This document shows, piece by piece, positions 22,634-33,722 of a stretch of 64,000 nucleotides of DNA. Each line of letters begins with the position of its first letter. Positions within the stretch are counted from its first letter, which is position 1. This stretch comes from Favolaschia claudopus. Lineage: Eukaryota > Basidiomycota > Agaricomycetes > Agaricales > Mycenaceae. A program made the position numbers and the translations under genes. The stretch covers positions 2,208,876-2,272,875 of the forward strand of contig JAWWNJ010000021.1 of assembly GCA_037176885.1 (NCBI GenBank). The letters run 5' to 3'. Below the pieces are notes generated by a model. It saw only the letters and a list, made by a program, of their open reading frames with translations. It did not search any database and had not been told where the DNA came from.

Positions 22634-22885
22634 TTACTGGTCATCACCACTCTCCTCGCCATTACCGGTCTCGCCATCCCCCGCATTGTCCATGTCAACG
22701 TCCTCCTCCTCCTCGACCTCGGCATTTCTGATCGCATCCAACGCAGCATCCAGCTCGTCACCACCGGCAGCGCCATTCGTGACTCTGACATCCCCAAGAC
22801 TCATTTCACTGTCCGGGAAAAGCTCCGCATCCCACTCTCTGAAAAGTGCGAGAACGGGCTTGGAGCGGGTCTTGTAACGAGCCAC
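22634..22885 (-). pseudogene. C-terminal tail of an acidic protein, convergent with the preceding gene
   Basis: The frame ends in a strongly acidic tail (AEVEEEEDVDMDNAGDGETG) preceded by RYKTRSKPVLALFREWDAEL, composition that looks genuinely coding. Upstream on the minus strand the frame stays open to about 22985, but there the plus strand carries a convincing transposase exon, so one of the two is overwritten. I take this as the 3' remnant of a second gene of the same element. Confidence 0.4.
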
Positions 22886-24421
22886 GTCAAGATGTTTCCT
22901 ATCGTGCTCCGTGCTCTCTGGCTGCCGTCCGAGATCAGAAACGCATCGGGCAATGGAGGCGGAGTCATAATTGGATTCATGATTATGGTGTGTGTTTCTT
23001 CACTCTCAGCGAAAGCAGAATTCGTTCGGAATTCGATTTTCTTAGGTTGAAGACCCTGGTCATTCCAAAAATCGTACGGAGCGTCAAAACTACGAATTCA
23101 ATCAATTCAAGCGTGAAATCTACCAGCAAGTCATGGAAAAGCTCTTCGAAACGATCTGGAAAAAGTCATGGTTTGGGGAACCTGTCCGTTGCGGTGATGA
23201 TGTGGTTCACAACCTTTATCCGGGGTTCTTAATTGAGTCCTTGGATTTTGAGGAGGCGTGGAGCTTCACCTGTTGCCGAGCTAACCGAGCGAAACACCCT
23301 TGCCCCCGCTGTCTCGTTTCTCACGAGATGCTCGACTGCCTTCATCAGTTCTTTCCGTTGCGCAGCTCTGAAGCGATGCGGAATGTGGTTGAAAGAGCCA
23401 GGTGTGCTCCCACAGCAGCTCAACGAGATAAGCTCTTGATGGACCACGGTCTGCACGACGTACCGGTATGAGTTTATTTGGAAAGCTTGTCTAGATACTG
23501 ATTTATTCAGCATTTCATGTGGAACATCCGTTTCTCTGACCCGTACCTTTCGTTCATTTATGATCTCCTCCATTTTCTCGAGGCAGGCAAGTGGGGACAC
23601 CACCTGTGGTCGCTAACGTTAGATCTCCTCGAGAAACTCGGTCTGCTTGCCGAAGTCACCAAACGGTATGTTCCCGATCCGCGTAGATCCTCAATTAACT
23701 TCCGTCATAGAATGGCAAAATTCTCTCGCTGGGGAAATCTCAAACATATCAACGACTTGGCTACGAAAGATTTCACTGACGGCCAAACTCATCTCGATAT
23801 TCTCAAGGTCAGAGTTTTGTTTGGGCAATTGTTTGTCTACGAAATTCAAGGAGATGCTGAGAAACCCTTTCCTCTTAGTGTATTGTTTATATTCTCTGCG
23901 AGATTCTCCCCCCAAAATCGACGCTGATACCGTGCATCCGAGCCCTGTTGAAGTGTCGAATGTTGCTTGGCTTACGCGTGATGACGACGAGTCGACAGCT
24001 TGTCGTTCAACAATGCATAGAAGACTACGAAAAATGGTGCAAGGTACGGCCACCATTTTACATTAAGCTCGAGTTGCTGACTAGTTCTATCTGAAGCGCG
24101 TTTCCGAGGACTACGACAAGAACTTCAAGTTTCCGAAACAACACTATCTTATACACGCCCTCGATGATGTTCGTTTGAAGGGTGTGCTGCGCAACGGTAC
24201 CACTCGAACGGGGGAGGGAATACACCAAGAAGTCAAACAACACTATGGCCAGACAAATAAGCGCAACACGGAAGCCCAGGTGAGCTAATGTTGAATCTTA
24301 CTCCAATGAAAACACTTAGAATAAGCAGATTTCTATTCGCGACGAGGATCAAGAGGTTGTCGCTCGGACGCGCCTGTTGATTGACGATTTTTTCAGGCGC
24401 GCTTCGCAAACGGCTGAATTA

Positions 24422-24606
24422 GAGCCTTTGCGGTAGCTGCTGGCGGCTAATTTTTCTCACGACCCACTAAGCACCTGGTCTCAAGTAAGCCACCCTGAGC
24501 AGCTGTTATGAAGGACATCTCAAGGTGGCTAACTTGGCCCAGTAGCATCAGCAGTCGTTGTGTGGCACGAGCCGCCAGTTCGTGTGGCGGCTCACCGCAA
24601 AGGCTC
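24422..24606. mobile_element. GAGRCTTTGCGGTAGCC family miniature element, copy 2
   Basis: Ends TAGAGCCTTTGCGGTAGCTG and GCTCACCGCAAAGGCTCTA are inverted; the body repeats GGCGGCT/GTGGCT words. It interrupts the Plavaka coding sequence at a TA. Confidence 0.8.
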
Positions 24607-25309
24607 TATTGTCAGACGCCAGCAGCGACACCGATGCCACAAATCAAGAAGCCGATGTTGCTCAGTTCAAACAAGGCTCCGCACGGCGTGTCCCGAAATC
24701 ACGGATCCCGCCCGCAAATGGGGAGAACCAGTGGATTTTTGGCTCGCCACTGCAGTATGGCGACAGCCGCAGTTACGAGGATTTACATGGGGGAAATAAT
24801 CCCATATACCGTGCTCTTGATCCTCGTCTTCGAGAATTTCTGCACTCGCAATTTCCCGACGAATATCTGACTTACGAGGACACGATCATGGCAAGTGTTT
24901 CTTTTCTTTTTCCTTGCGCAAACCAGATCGAGATATTTCAATGTGTTTACATTGCGTATCAGTCAAAGGATGACTGGACCAATGCTGAGGATATTTTGCG
25001 CTGCAACAGTAACTGGTACAATTCTGGGCCTCGGTACGATTGTGTCCTTTTCAACTCTGATCAACCGGGCGTCGCATGTGCTCGATTGCGATCCCTCGTT
25101 CGCTGCCAGCTGCCCTCAGGTCGTGTTGTGGATCTTGCTGTTGTGCAAAATATGAAGCCCAACAAGTGGCGGCCGAAAACTTCGTGGGACGGCTGTGTTG
25201 TGTTCGAGGAGGAGGTAGACTTGACTTTCCTCCTCATGGACTTTGTCATCCGAGGTGCATTGTTGGCTCATGCTCAGGGACCATCAAACTCGCGTCGCAA
25301 CTTTCATTA

Positions 25310-25507
25310 TAGAGACTTTGCGGTAGCCACTGGTGGCTATTGGTGGCTAATTTTTCTCGGGACCGGATGACAGCCTCTGGGTGGATTAGCCACTATTTGT
25401 ACTACCTATTCACGGGATGCTAGGGTGGCTAACTCTAGCGGGAGGCTCAAAAAACTATTGCACACGAAGAGCCACAAATAGCCACCGGTGGCTTCCGCAA
25501 AGTCTCT
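25310..25507. mobile_element. GAGRCTTTGCGGTAGCC family miniature element, copy 3
   Basis: Nearly identical to the copy at 6180 (TAGAGACTTTGCGGTAGCCA to CCGCAAAGTCTCT). It is inserted at TA within codons encoding FHY-LVD near the Plavaka C-terminus. High similarity to copy 1 suggests a late insertion. Confidence 0.85.
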
Positions 25508-25561
25508 TATCTTGTGGATGTAGTCGACGGTGATATGTTTTTACGCGTGCTCAATGCTATA

Positions 25562-26860
25562 GGCCATGTATGCACTCAAAAATCTTAACCGTTGCTTTGT
25601 CGACCACTTTGTGGCGGGTGGGCTTATGTTACCTGACCGCACCCCGATAGCATCCCGGTCGGGCCCTGTCGGGGTATTATCGGGCATGGTCGGGTGGTCG
25701 GGCACGATAACAAAATAAATAAATTTGCGACAGTGCAAGGAGAACCACGCTAATTGCCCACGCTCCACGCCCAACGCCCCATGCCCCACGCCCCACGCTC
25801 CACGCTTTCGGGCTCATCGCCTGAATTAATTGTCCCACACTTTGTTGCGCATCCAGCTTGTGCAGCCCGGGGCAACCAGTTCCGCGCCCTACTTCCAAAT
25901 CCCCTGCCCACAGCGAGCGCATACTCCCTTTTTCAAAATTCAAAGGGCCCTCGTCATCCGCACATAATATCGCGCATCCAGCTCATGCTGCCCATTTGAG
26001 ACACTCAAAGACTGTCAGGCCGTCCTCATCCCCATCCTCTACCATGGATTCGAGCTTACATAATCGATCAGTCTCGCGGATCATCGGGATTTTGCCTCCG
26101 ACCGGTTCATGCGGCCAATTATGCGCCTGGCCTGATATCGTTCAGCTGACGAGTTGGATAGATTGTTAGACTAGGCATTATTTTCTCTTGCATTCGTCGA
26201 CGTACATGTACCTAAGTGTTTCAAGGGGGTGCGGAAAACTCAAAAAAATACCTCACGCTGCTTTTTTTATTAGAGACCCTTCTCCGGGAACCACCCTACC
26301 ACGTGACGTCCAAATATGGAATTTCCCATCAAAATCGACTGTTTAGGGTCCAATTCTTACCTCTAACCCGGTGAAACACCTCTCTATGGTGTTTTGTGAA
26401 TGAAATCTCGGTTTTGAACCACCCAACGCCCCACCTGAAAATTCAACATATCTCGGGCAAACACGGCCAACCACGTTGCCGTTTCTTTCCAAATCCGGAC
26501 AATCCACCCATCAGGCGTATAGAAGGCTGCTGAAGCTCAATAGTGGGTGTATACACAGTTATATGTTGTTTCTACTCACCCCATAGCCCCGCAGACCCAT
26601 CCCCGCCCAAAACAAAAGAGGTCATCTTTTTTTTTATCTGGCCTTTCGGCCGACCCACCCCCCCTGCCCGGTGTCCCGGCTTCTCCGGCCCGCACCCCCT
26701 TGAAGTGTTTAATCACGTAGACTAATACTGTACAGTATCACACTGTTAAACTGTTAAACCACTGCTGGTTACCGGTTCCGACGGTCCGGCTATTCCCACA
26801 CTAACACCATACTCACGTCTCCCCAACCTCTCCCCCAACCTCTTCCTCTCCCTCCACCCA
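25562..26860. other. Intergenic; GC-rich and heptamer repeats
   Basis: GGTCGGGC words cluster at 25650-25705. At 25757-25806 there are about seven tandem copies of a 7-bp unit related to CCCACGC. No coding region recognised. Confidence 0.55.
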
Positions 26861-27960
26861 TGCCCAACGACGACGTACATTCCGGCTGCTCATTCTCTAC
26901 ACGATTTCCTTACTCTCGGCATAGCATCAATTGCAATGGACTCGAATGCGCCGCCGCCCTGCATGTCTCAAGACTTCTGTCTTTCCTCAATCCCAGCTGT
27001 CTCCACCTCCACCGCCGAAACAAACATATTCACTGCCTCGTCTTTCAGCGCCTTGGAATTTGAATCTAGCATTTTGAATGATTCCTTTGGTTCTCGAGCG
27101 CGTTTTGCACGCTGCTGAGGCTGAAATTATCTCTAAACCCGCAACTATTTGGCTCTGCATTCAACTCGGTTGTTCGGACGCCGTCACGATGTCCTCTCTT
27201 CTTCCTCTTCCTCGTCGTCTACCAACCCGACGCCAGCGGATCTACCTCCCTGTTGCTCCAAATTCAATTTCGCCGCTCCCGGCTCCGGAATCACTTTTGC
27301 AGTGAAACGTGCCACCGTCCATGGCGAAACGAACTATATTCGTCCCTGTGGCGGCTTGAAATTCGAATCTACATTGAGCTGTGTATTGATGATTCCATTT
27401 AGGTCCCAAGCGCGTTTCACACGCTGCTGAGAGTGAAATTCTTTCCGAAGCCGCTGCTTTCTTAGTCAAGACGATGCTGAACGCTTCACATATCCAAATT
27501 CGCGTTGCTTACGACCCCAAGTGGCTTCAGCCTCGAAGGCATTTTGCGAAAGTCTGATGGCAAACTTTATCGCATTCACCTTTGCTGTTGTAGCTTGGAC
27601 GCCATCACGCCTCCACTCCTGTTTCTCATTCGCCGTCTCAACGACGACTTCGTCTCTGTGGAATCGGCTTGCTCTCCTCAAGACGCGCCGAATGTGTTTC
27701 CCGATGGCGCGTTTCGTCGCTGCTGATGCTTCCCTCAATTTCGTGATCCTCCAAAAATATCTGCTTGTTTCCGCATCGAATGCGACGTCTTCGGAGCTTG
27801 GACTGTAGAGCATTCAGCCGCTCGGGAACTTGAGACGGCTATGTCACGAGCCAACCCCGTACTCCTCATCGATTCAGCAAGTTTGGACTTGTTTCGTACC
27901 CAGATCTCTCGAGCGCGTTTGATACGCTGCTGAGGTATGGACTTGGATTAGATTTCGAGG
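26861..27960. repeat. Degenerate modules, each with GCGCGTTT...CGCTGCTGA
   Basis: The motif GAGCGCGTTTTGCACGCTGC followed by TGA occurs at about 27096 and recurs in varied form at about 27407, 27709 and 27908. The first spacings are near 311 and 302 bp, and the sequence upstream of the first two (TTGAAATTCGAATCTA-like) also matches. It looks like a diverged tandem array of a once-coding segment. The ORFs on either strand (such as 27466-27813 minus) have no recognisable domain. Confidence 0.45.
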
Positions 27961-29053
27961 CGTGGCGATTTTTCCCCCTTCCATTCTGTGACGGATGCGA
28001 AAAGAATCGAGATCCGCCACACGGAGAAGCTTAGTGAGCGAACCGAAATGACTGTTGTAAGCTTTAGATTCACCGAAGAATTCTATCTACTACAGCTCGA
28101 CTTATATATTCTACAGCGAGGTAAGACAAATGCGGAATGAAGTCATCCATGAGCAAATAAAAATGGAGGGGTAGGAGGAGAGTGGAGTATGTTTGAGTGA
28201 GATACGGTCACGGGATAATCCAGGGGAAATGATATCGTTACACATTCTTGGTTGCCGGATTCTGCGACTTCAAGACTCCGCTTCGCATGCATGCGCGTTT
28301 ATTTACGCTGCCGAGGCAGGGTCCCTTCTTCCATATGTCGCTTGCGCTACTCGGATTCCTGTTCTGAGTGGAGATATATTTCTACGGAACCTCTTTTGTT
28401 GCGCGATGTTGCGCTAGCTCGCTGCATCTCAGTTTCAAGCGTAGAATGCATATACTCTAGTCCTCTGGAAGGTTGATCTTTCTCCAGTTAATCCTCTCGT
28501 GGAATGAACAGGTTCTCATCTGCGGGAATTCTCAGGCAGCTTTGGGCCGCGAAGCCTAGATGCCGTTTGGACAAATTTTGGGGGGACGGAGCCGAGGTAG
28601 CTAGATCCGGTTCGGACAGAAATTCCGCTGTCGCAGAGAGTTGACTCCGCCGAGGACAAGCCGAAAGTCTAGGGAAAAGCGAATTTCTTGGAACTCATCG
28701 AGAAAATGGCTAGAGTTGGTTGAAAGAGCGCAAAAAAACAGCTCGGGAAGAAAAATTGAGCATTTTTGATGGGGGAAAGCAGAAAATCACCGCTTCTGGA
28801 AGCTTACGGCACCACAGGCTACCTCCGGTTCGGACAAAAAACTGCCAATCCGCCCCAAAACTGGTTCGGACAAAAATTGGGGGTTTTGGCCGATTCGGGA
28901 TCTGGCCTTCAAAGGGATAAACCGGGGTCCTAGTTGACTGGGCTCATGTTCCGATGTGCTTCGGGAGCACTGCCCGGAGCACCAACTTTCAAGGCCGTTT
29001 GATCCTTGTGATAACGCTGGGAGGCATCCCACGGCTGCCGGGCTAGCCGAGGA
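27961..29053. other. Intergenic; GGTTCGGACAAAAA words
   Basis: No gene seen. TTCGGACAAAAAYTG-like words recur at about 28567, 28612, 28830 and 28863. Sequence from about 28940 onward is distantly similar to the interior of the hAT element at 40068. Confidence 0.4.
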
Positions 29054-29180
29054 CGTGACGTAATGTAACCTAAGGCTTAATTAAGGGTTAAGATGGATCC
29101 AGCTTCATGTTAAGCCTTAGCATTAACTTGAAATTAAGGCTTAATTCATTTTAAGCCTTAACCCTTAAGGAGAACACTGC
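29054..29180. mobile_element. End of an hAT-type miniature element (TTAAGGCTTAA-rich)
   Basis: Overlapping palindromic words TTAAGGCTTAA, TTAACCCTTAA and TTAAGCCTTAA fill the segment, which ends in CCTTAAGGAGAACACTG. It matches in inverted orientation the left 120 bp of the complete element at 40068-40566, including the unique stretch GATGGATCCAGCTTCATG. The opposite terminus was not found. Confidence 0.6.
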
Positions 29181-29975
29181 GAGTCAGGCTCGGGTCTGCG
29201 CGCTAGTTCGCTGCATCCTGTCTCATCCCAATTTTATCGCCCCACTTCTGGCACTTCTGTTCTATTCCTCATCACTTGTTGTCTGCCCAACTCCCCATCG
29301 CATTACTCCCTTGGACTTTCCGCTTTCATATCCTCTCCTTCCCCATAATCACCGGAATTGTTCCACGGAGATTTTTCTCCCACACACCCTGCTTAGATGT
29401 GTTGGGGATTGGGTAGCACCGGAAACATCCAGAACTTTCCGCAAGGTATATTATTCAGCTTACTTGTTCACTGTAGAATATTCTAGATACTATTTGTAGA
29501 TAGTATATAAGCCCAATGTAAATTCAAGTTAGAGCATTGGTTTGCTCTAACGCAGACGAGCAGTGCGATCGCAAACGCAAACTCTTCGGCATTTCTGATC
29601 CTTCCCTGATCCGCCGTTTCACAAGGAGTGGTATCCAGTATTGAAACTGGCTTTGATCTGGATGACGAAATATATTAATAGGTAACCAAATCTCGACTCC
29701 TGAATTTGAGGCGATTCTTGCACAGCACGATATTCTGACTCAGAAATCTGAAACCCCCGCAAAATTCATAGGATGACCACGGGTCTCCGCTATCCTTGAT
29801 GATCGACATTCCGTGCGTAGCACGGGTAACTGCTTGTCCAATACAAACAGCCACCTTCGCTTAGAGGACGGGCCCGGCCACCATACTTAAAACCCCAGCT
29901 ATGCAACCATTAGGTGGCTGACCCCATCTCATTGAATACGTACTGTAGACTAACGCAATTAATTTTCCAGACACT
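29181..29975. other. Intergenic, nothing identified
   Basis: AT-moderate spacer with a pyrimidine-rich stretch near 29220-29400. The short ORF at 29311-29499 is not convincing. Confidence 0.4.
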
Positions 29976-30618
29976 CAGTGCCACAAGCCGGGTCATTGAC
30001 GTGGTCTCTGGGCTCAAACAAAGTGCAGGACATGAAATCTGAGTGAAATGAAAATTTTTGAGCGAACGACTCAATTACCATATATGGTAATCGAGCTACA
30101 GTGAATTTTTTCATGTGTTTTTTTTACAGCGCGCTTTTCAGCGGTGAACCCTACAGAAAATAAGCATCATAAAATGAAAGTACTCCTAAAGACGATCTCA
30201 GTCATATCTGACTTTAGTTAGTTTGCTGCCGATTTGAGCCCGTAATAGTTGCTGTAAGATGGCCATTTTGGCCTAAAAATGCCAGATTTATTCAAAAAAT
30301 GACCAAAATGACCATCTTCAAGCAGCCATTGCGGGTCCAAAACTGTAGGAATCTAGGTAAAGTAACATATGACTGAGGTCGTATTTGCGAGTACTTTCGA
30401 CCTATGAAGACCGTTTCTCGGTGGGGTGTATCACTGAAAAGTGCCCTGTTAATAAATCCCTTAAAAAATTCATTACACTCGAATTACTATATATGGTCAT
30501 GGGGTAAGTTGCCTAAACAAGTCATTTCACCCGTATTCCATGTCCAGAACTTTGTTTGCATCAAAAGACACACTGAATGCCCCAGAACCGCTTGGTGCAG
30601 TTTTAATGGCGGCCACTG
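29976..30618 (-). mobile_element. Palindromic CArG-containing element, copy 2 (inverted to 18082)
   Basis: Matches the 664-bp element at 18082-18745 in opposite orientation across nearly its full length, including the GTGGCGGCCATTAAAACTGC-type end (complement at about 30600) and CCATATATGG at 30078. The left end is diverged, so its border is approximate; TA follows the right end. Confidence 0.7.
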
Positions 30619-31322
30619 TACCTCTAGCTTGCACATGTGATCTATTTAAATGTTTTTGCACACTTGCTTTGGCTAATAAGTGTGGTAAACAAGCCTACAA
30701 TCCGGAAAACTCTTCGGCCCCTTACTTGACCAAACATGGGGAATTACGGAAGCCATGGAGGCCTACTCTGGGATAGAAGTATATTGAATGTGTAGGTGAT
30801 AGGGTTTAGCACTGTCATGGATTGGAAATTAACCAAGACTGTAGCTAAATTCTTTGCTCTTAGCATCTTTGAACTGCCACGCAATGATTTGGGTCCGTGC
30901 AGGAGGGATGGTTGAAATTGAACCAGTCCAATGTTGACAAGAAATTGATGCAATCAGAGATTTGGAGCAGTGAGGGACTGAAATAGATCCTACCGTCCGA
31001 GGGCATGTTCTTGAACTTCAAGAAAATTGGAAATGCAGTCATTTATTGCAACAAACAGTGCAAAACAGCCGCAAATTACAATCCGCCGAGGAATCAGTTG
31101 TGCTTGATGGATTGGTGCAGGCCTTTGTTGGGTGCCGTTCAAAACATGCAGGAGAACATTCTGATGCATTTAAACCTATTACATACTGCAATATTCGGAC
31201 CATACGAGTCGATTCACGGTTACTTTTGTCAATACCGAGTATATAGTAATACTCACATGTAAAAGCAGGTTTACAGTGTATTTTGAACACTCGATTGACA
31301 CAATCCACATGAAAAAAGGGAC

Positions 31323-31460
31323 TTCTATTCGGCTGTCGTGTCTTAGCGTAACTTAGCGTCACTTTGGAGCACTTGGGAAAAATTCCACGCCAAACTTTTG
31401 GTGAGAAATACTGTTAAGTGACGTCAAGTGCTCCGAAGTGACGCAACCGAATGGAGCCTT
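31323..31460. mobile_element. Small insertion in LINE copy A
   Basis: This segment is absent from copy B, where GGGACT runs straight into TAGGAATTTTT. Its ends are loosely inverted (TATTCGGCTGTCGTG against GTCACGCAACCGAAT-type complement), so it is a miniature element inserted after the copies separated. Confidence 0.6.
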
Positions 31461-32002
31461 AGGAATTTTTTGTTTGAACAATGACTCCTGAGCCCATGTA
31501 TACAGTAAATTCTCTACACTTTTCAATCCTCTTTACTGTAGTTGGATTCATGTTCTCATTTCTTCTCGTTGTTCAATGTTGGTCCCTGGTTCGAAACCCA
31601 CCGTTGTTTTTGCACCAAATTTTCAAATGCTTAATCAGTGTTTAAACTGTTATGTTTTCCAACCTGTTCTAAGACTGCTTGGCCATTTAATTAAATCCAA
31701 ATAATCAGTGTTTCACGTTGAGACGCTGATTGTTTAAACAAACTTAGTATGGTTACTGATCCCTCAAGGTCTCCGAAGCTCAGAACAAAGCCATCGTTCA
31801 AAGCGGAGAAAGCTCTTTCGTACGCCGCGGTGGCTACTGACATACTCAGCAAGGAGTGGTCTCGCTGGGGTCCTGCGATCTTGCCTGGCGGCCGCGTTGC
31901 GCCGGTAGCATTACATGTGTCGGAAAATCCGAAATCAGGTGATAGGGCCAAATATACCAATATCAAGCTTGATCAGGCTGTCAAGTTCGGGGTCGGTTGA
32001 TA

Positions 32003-32387
32003 CAGCCGTTTTGGAAACAATATACGGGTTTTGATTGAGTGGTGCTCGTTCGTTTGTGCTTACGTCTGTTGACGATTCTGTCATCGGCAAAGCCGGGAGC
32101 ACCACTTTGTGCCATGTGGGGCGCTGCCGTACCACATCAAGTGCCGCTGGTCCCTTGTTTCGGCCCTTGCTCGCAAGTCATGGCCGTGTCGAGCTTTGGG
32201 CAAATAGCAGCTGAGTCTTAATCCTAAGTTCTGTTAAGCTCCTGTTTTTTCCTGGTGTTCTCTGGGTGGCGGAAGCAAAACTCAAATTCGGCCGAAGTGG
32301 AGCTGGTGATGGGAAGCACAACAAAGGTAAGCACAAACGAGTGAGCACCAGTTGATCAAAATCCGTATATTGTTTCCAAAACGGCTG
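32003..32387. mobile_element. TA-flanked miniature element with about 62-bp inverted repeats
   Basis: CAGCCGTTTTGGAAACAATA followed by TACGGGTTTTGAT and GGTGCTC to GTTTGTGCTTAC is matched inverted at 32325-32387; TA precedes and follows. The outer 23 bp resemble the ends of the Tc1/mariner element at 185-3410. Confidence 0.85.
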
Positions 32388-32596
32388 TAAGGTCCAAAAA
32401 AGACTTATAAACACTGATCAAGCTTGACGGCCTGATATTGCTTGATAGGTCTTGATCAAGGTTGGGTGGGGAAAATGGTCAAACCGTTACAACCGTGTTG
32501 CGCTTTCTGTTGTAGTATCTATAGTTATAGAACTATGTACTTCAAAGTGTTTGATACTATAAGACTGCTATTTTAAGTTAGAATTTATAAGTATTT

Positions 32597-32669
32597 CGCA
32601 TCGCGCGGTTCGAACCCGCGCGACTAAGTAATAAAATGACACTCTAACCACTATGCTAAGGAACCTTTG
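32597..32669 (-). other. tRNA-like sequence with intact A and B boxes
   Basis: On the minus strand TTAGCATAGTGGTTAGAGTG matches the internal Pol III A box and GGGTTCGAACC the B box about 40 nt later. The T stem is GC-rich but mispaired, the acceptor ends do not pair, and no convincing anticodon loop is present. It is more likely a tRNA-derived SINE head or a pseudogene than a working tRNA. Confidence 0.45.
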
Positions 32670-33545
32670 ACATAGTGAGGTGGTCTACGTCACATATCAT
32701 GGTAATACTTCACTTGCAGGCGTGATATCATCATCAACTGGACTCTGTCCAATTCACTTGTGCGTGTCTTGAATGCATAAGTAGTACCTACAAATGTAGT
32801 CGCATAGACTCTGAAATCTGACAATTGAATTCTATCTTCAATTGAATTATAATGGGTGACTTCCCGTAAGAGTAAAAAAATCATTTTGAATTTCTGGAGC
32901 ATTTCCGCCGCGATGCCGCGCCTTCCATCAGGACCCCATCGACCTCGGATCTCGCTTAAGGCTCTGATTAAATCCCAAATATCCAGAATCTAGAAGAGGG
33001 GTCACCCCCCCTCTTCTAAACTTTTCGTCGAATTATCCAAAACAGGCAATTCTCCCGTGATACCTCTGATCCGCGAATTCATCCTGCTCAATGGAATCCT
33101 TCAAACACCTTTCACCTTCTGCTCCGGCTGATAGCAATATTCGTAATGTCAGTTACATTCCTTAACTGCCTATGCGATGCTTATGGAGACCACATTATAA
33201 AGCCCAAACAGCAATGTGACTATATTTTCGACTTCGGCAACGTCTCGGGCCAAATGAGGCCATCATTTTTGCACATTTTTGTCGGCTTCCGCCTCTCGAG
33301 TGAGGAGGTTAGTTATCCGGAGGTTGTCATGGCCTTGGTAGGTGTGGAGAACTCTGTTGGACGATGTGCTGTGGCAAACTCAGCTGTCTCAGGTAAATGC
33401 TTATTTAGAATGAAAAAACAATCCGGCTTACGGGAATTATGGAGGCTGGATTATTTCTTGCCATCAGCACTGGTAGCCGACATCACTGGCACCCCTAGAT
33501 ATTCGCGCAGAATATTTAATGCTTGCGGGAAGTCACCCAATATAA

Positions 33546-33722
33546 GTACTGTACCGATATGTATGGTAGCAACATAACGCATAACGCAGAGCCATTTTTG
33601 CTTACAAATCGTCCCATATATGGTCATTTTGCACTGCTTTTGCACAGCAAATTACCATAAAAGGCTAGCAACGGCGCGTAACGCACCTCAGAGCGTTGCC
33701 TCCATACAGATCGGTACAGTAC
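33546..33722. mobile_element. Mi­niature element of the CTGTA...TGTATG family
   Basis: GTACTGTACCGATATGTATG with GTAGCAAC on the left is matched by GTTGCCTCCATACAGATCGG and TACAGTAC on the right. It is nested inside the 1,987-bp element. The interior again contains GCGTAACGC and a perfect CCATATATGG (33614-33623). Confidence 0.75.

Larger units (their letters stand above)
22900..25561 (+). pseudogene. Plavaka-type DDE transposase, 5'-incomplete and interrupted by two miniature elements
   Basis: Plavaka transposases are an agaricomycete family related to the CACTA/CMC group. The first recognisable exon gives LPSEIRNASGNGGGVIIGFM. Introns follow at about 22988-23045, 23466-23510, 23666-23710, 23808-23879, 24044-24084 and 24280-24319, plus a possible GC-AG intron at 24892-24927. 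Motifs in order are the zinc-binding CPRCLVSHEMLDCLHQF, the DxxH-like YDLLHFLEAGKWGHHLWSL, MAKFSRWGNL with FTDGQTHLD, KFPKQHYLIHALDDVRLKG and RTGEGIHQEVKQHYGQTNKR, and the C-terminal region YQSKDDWTNAEDILRCN to KWRPKTSW. Removing the insertions at 24422-24606 and 25310-25507 restores frame (TAEL then LSDASSDT; NFHY then LVDVVDGDMFLR). The N-terminal third is absent. Confidence 0.8.

Noticed and set aside
33146..33577. 143-residue ORF inside the 1,987-bp element as its transposase
   Set aside because: No catalytic or DNA-binding motif; length is too short and its 3' part runs into a nested miniature element.
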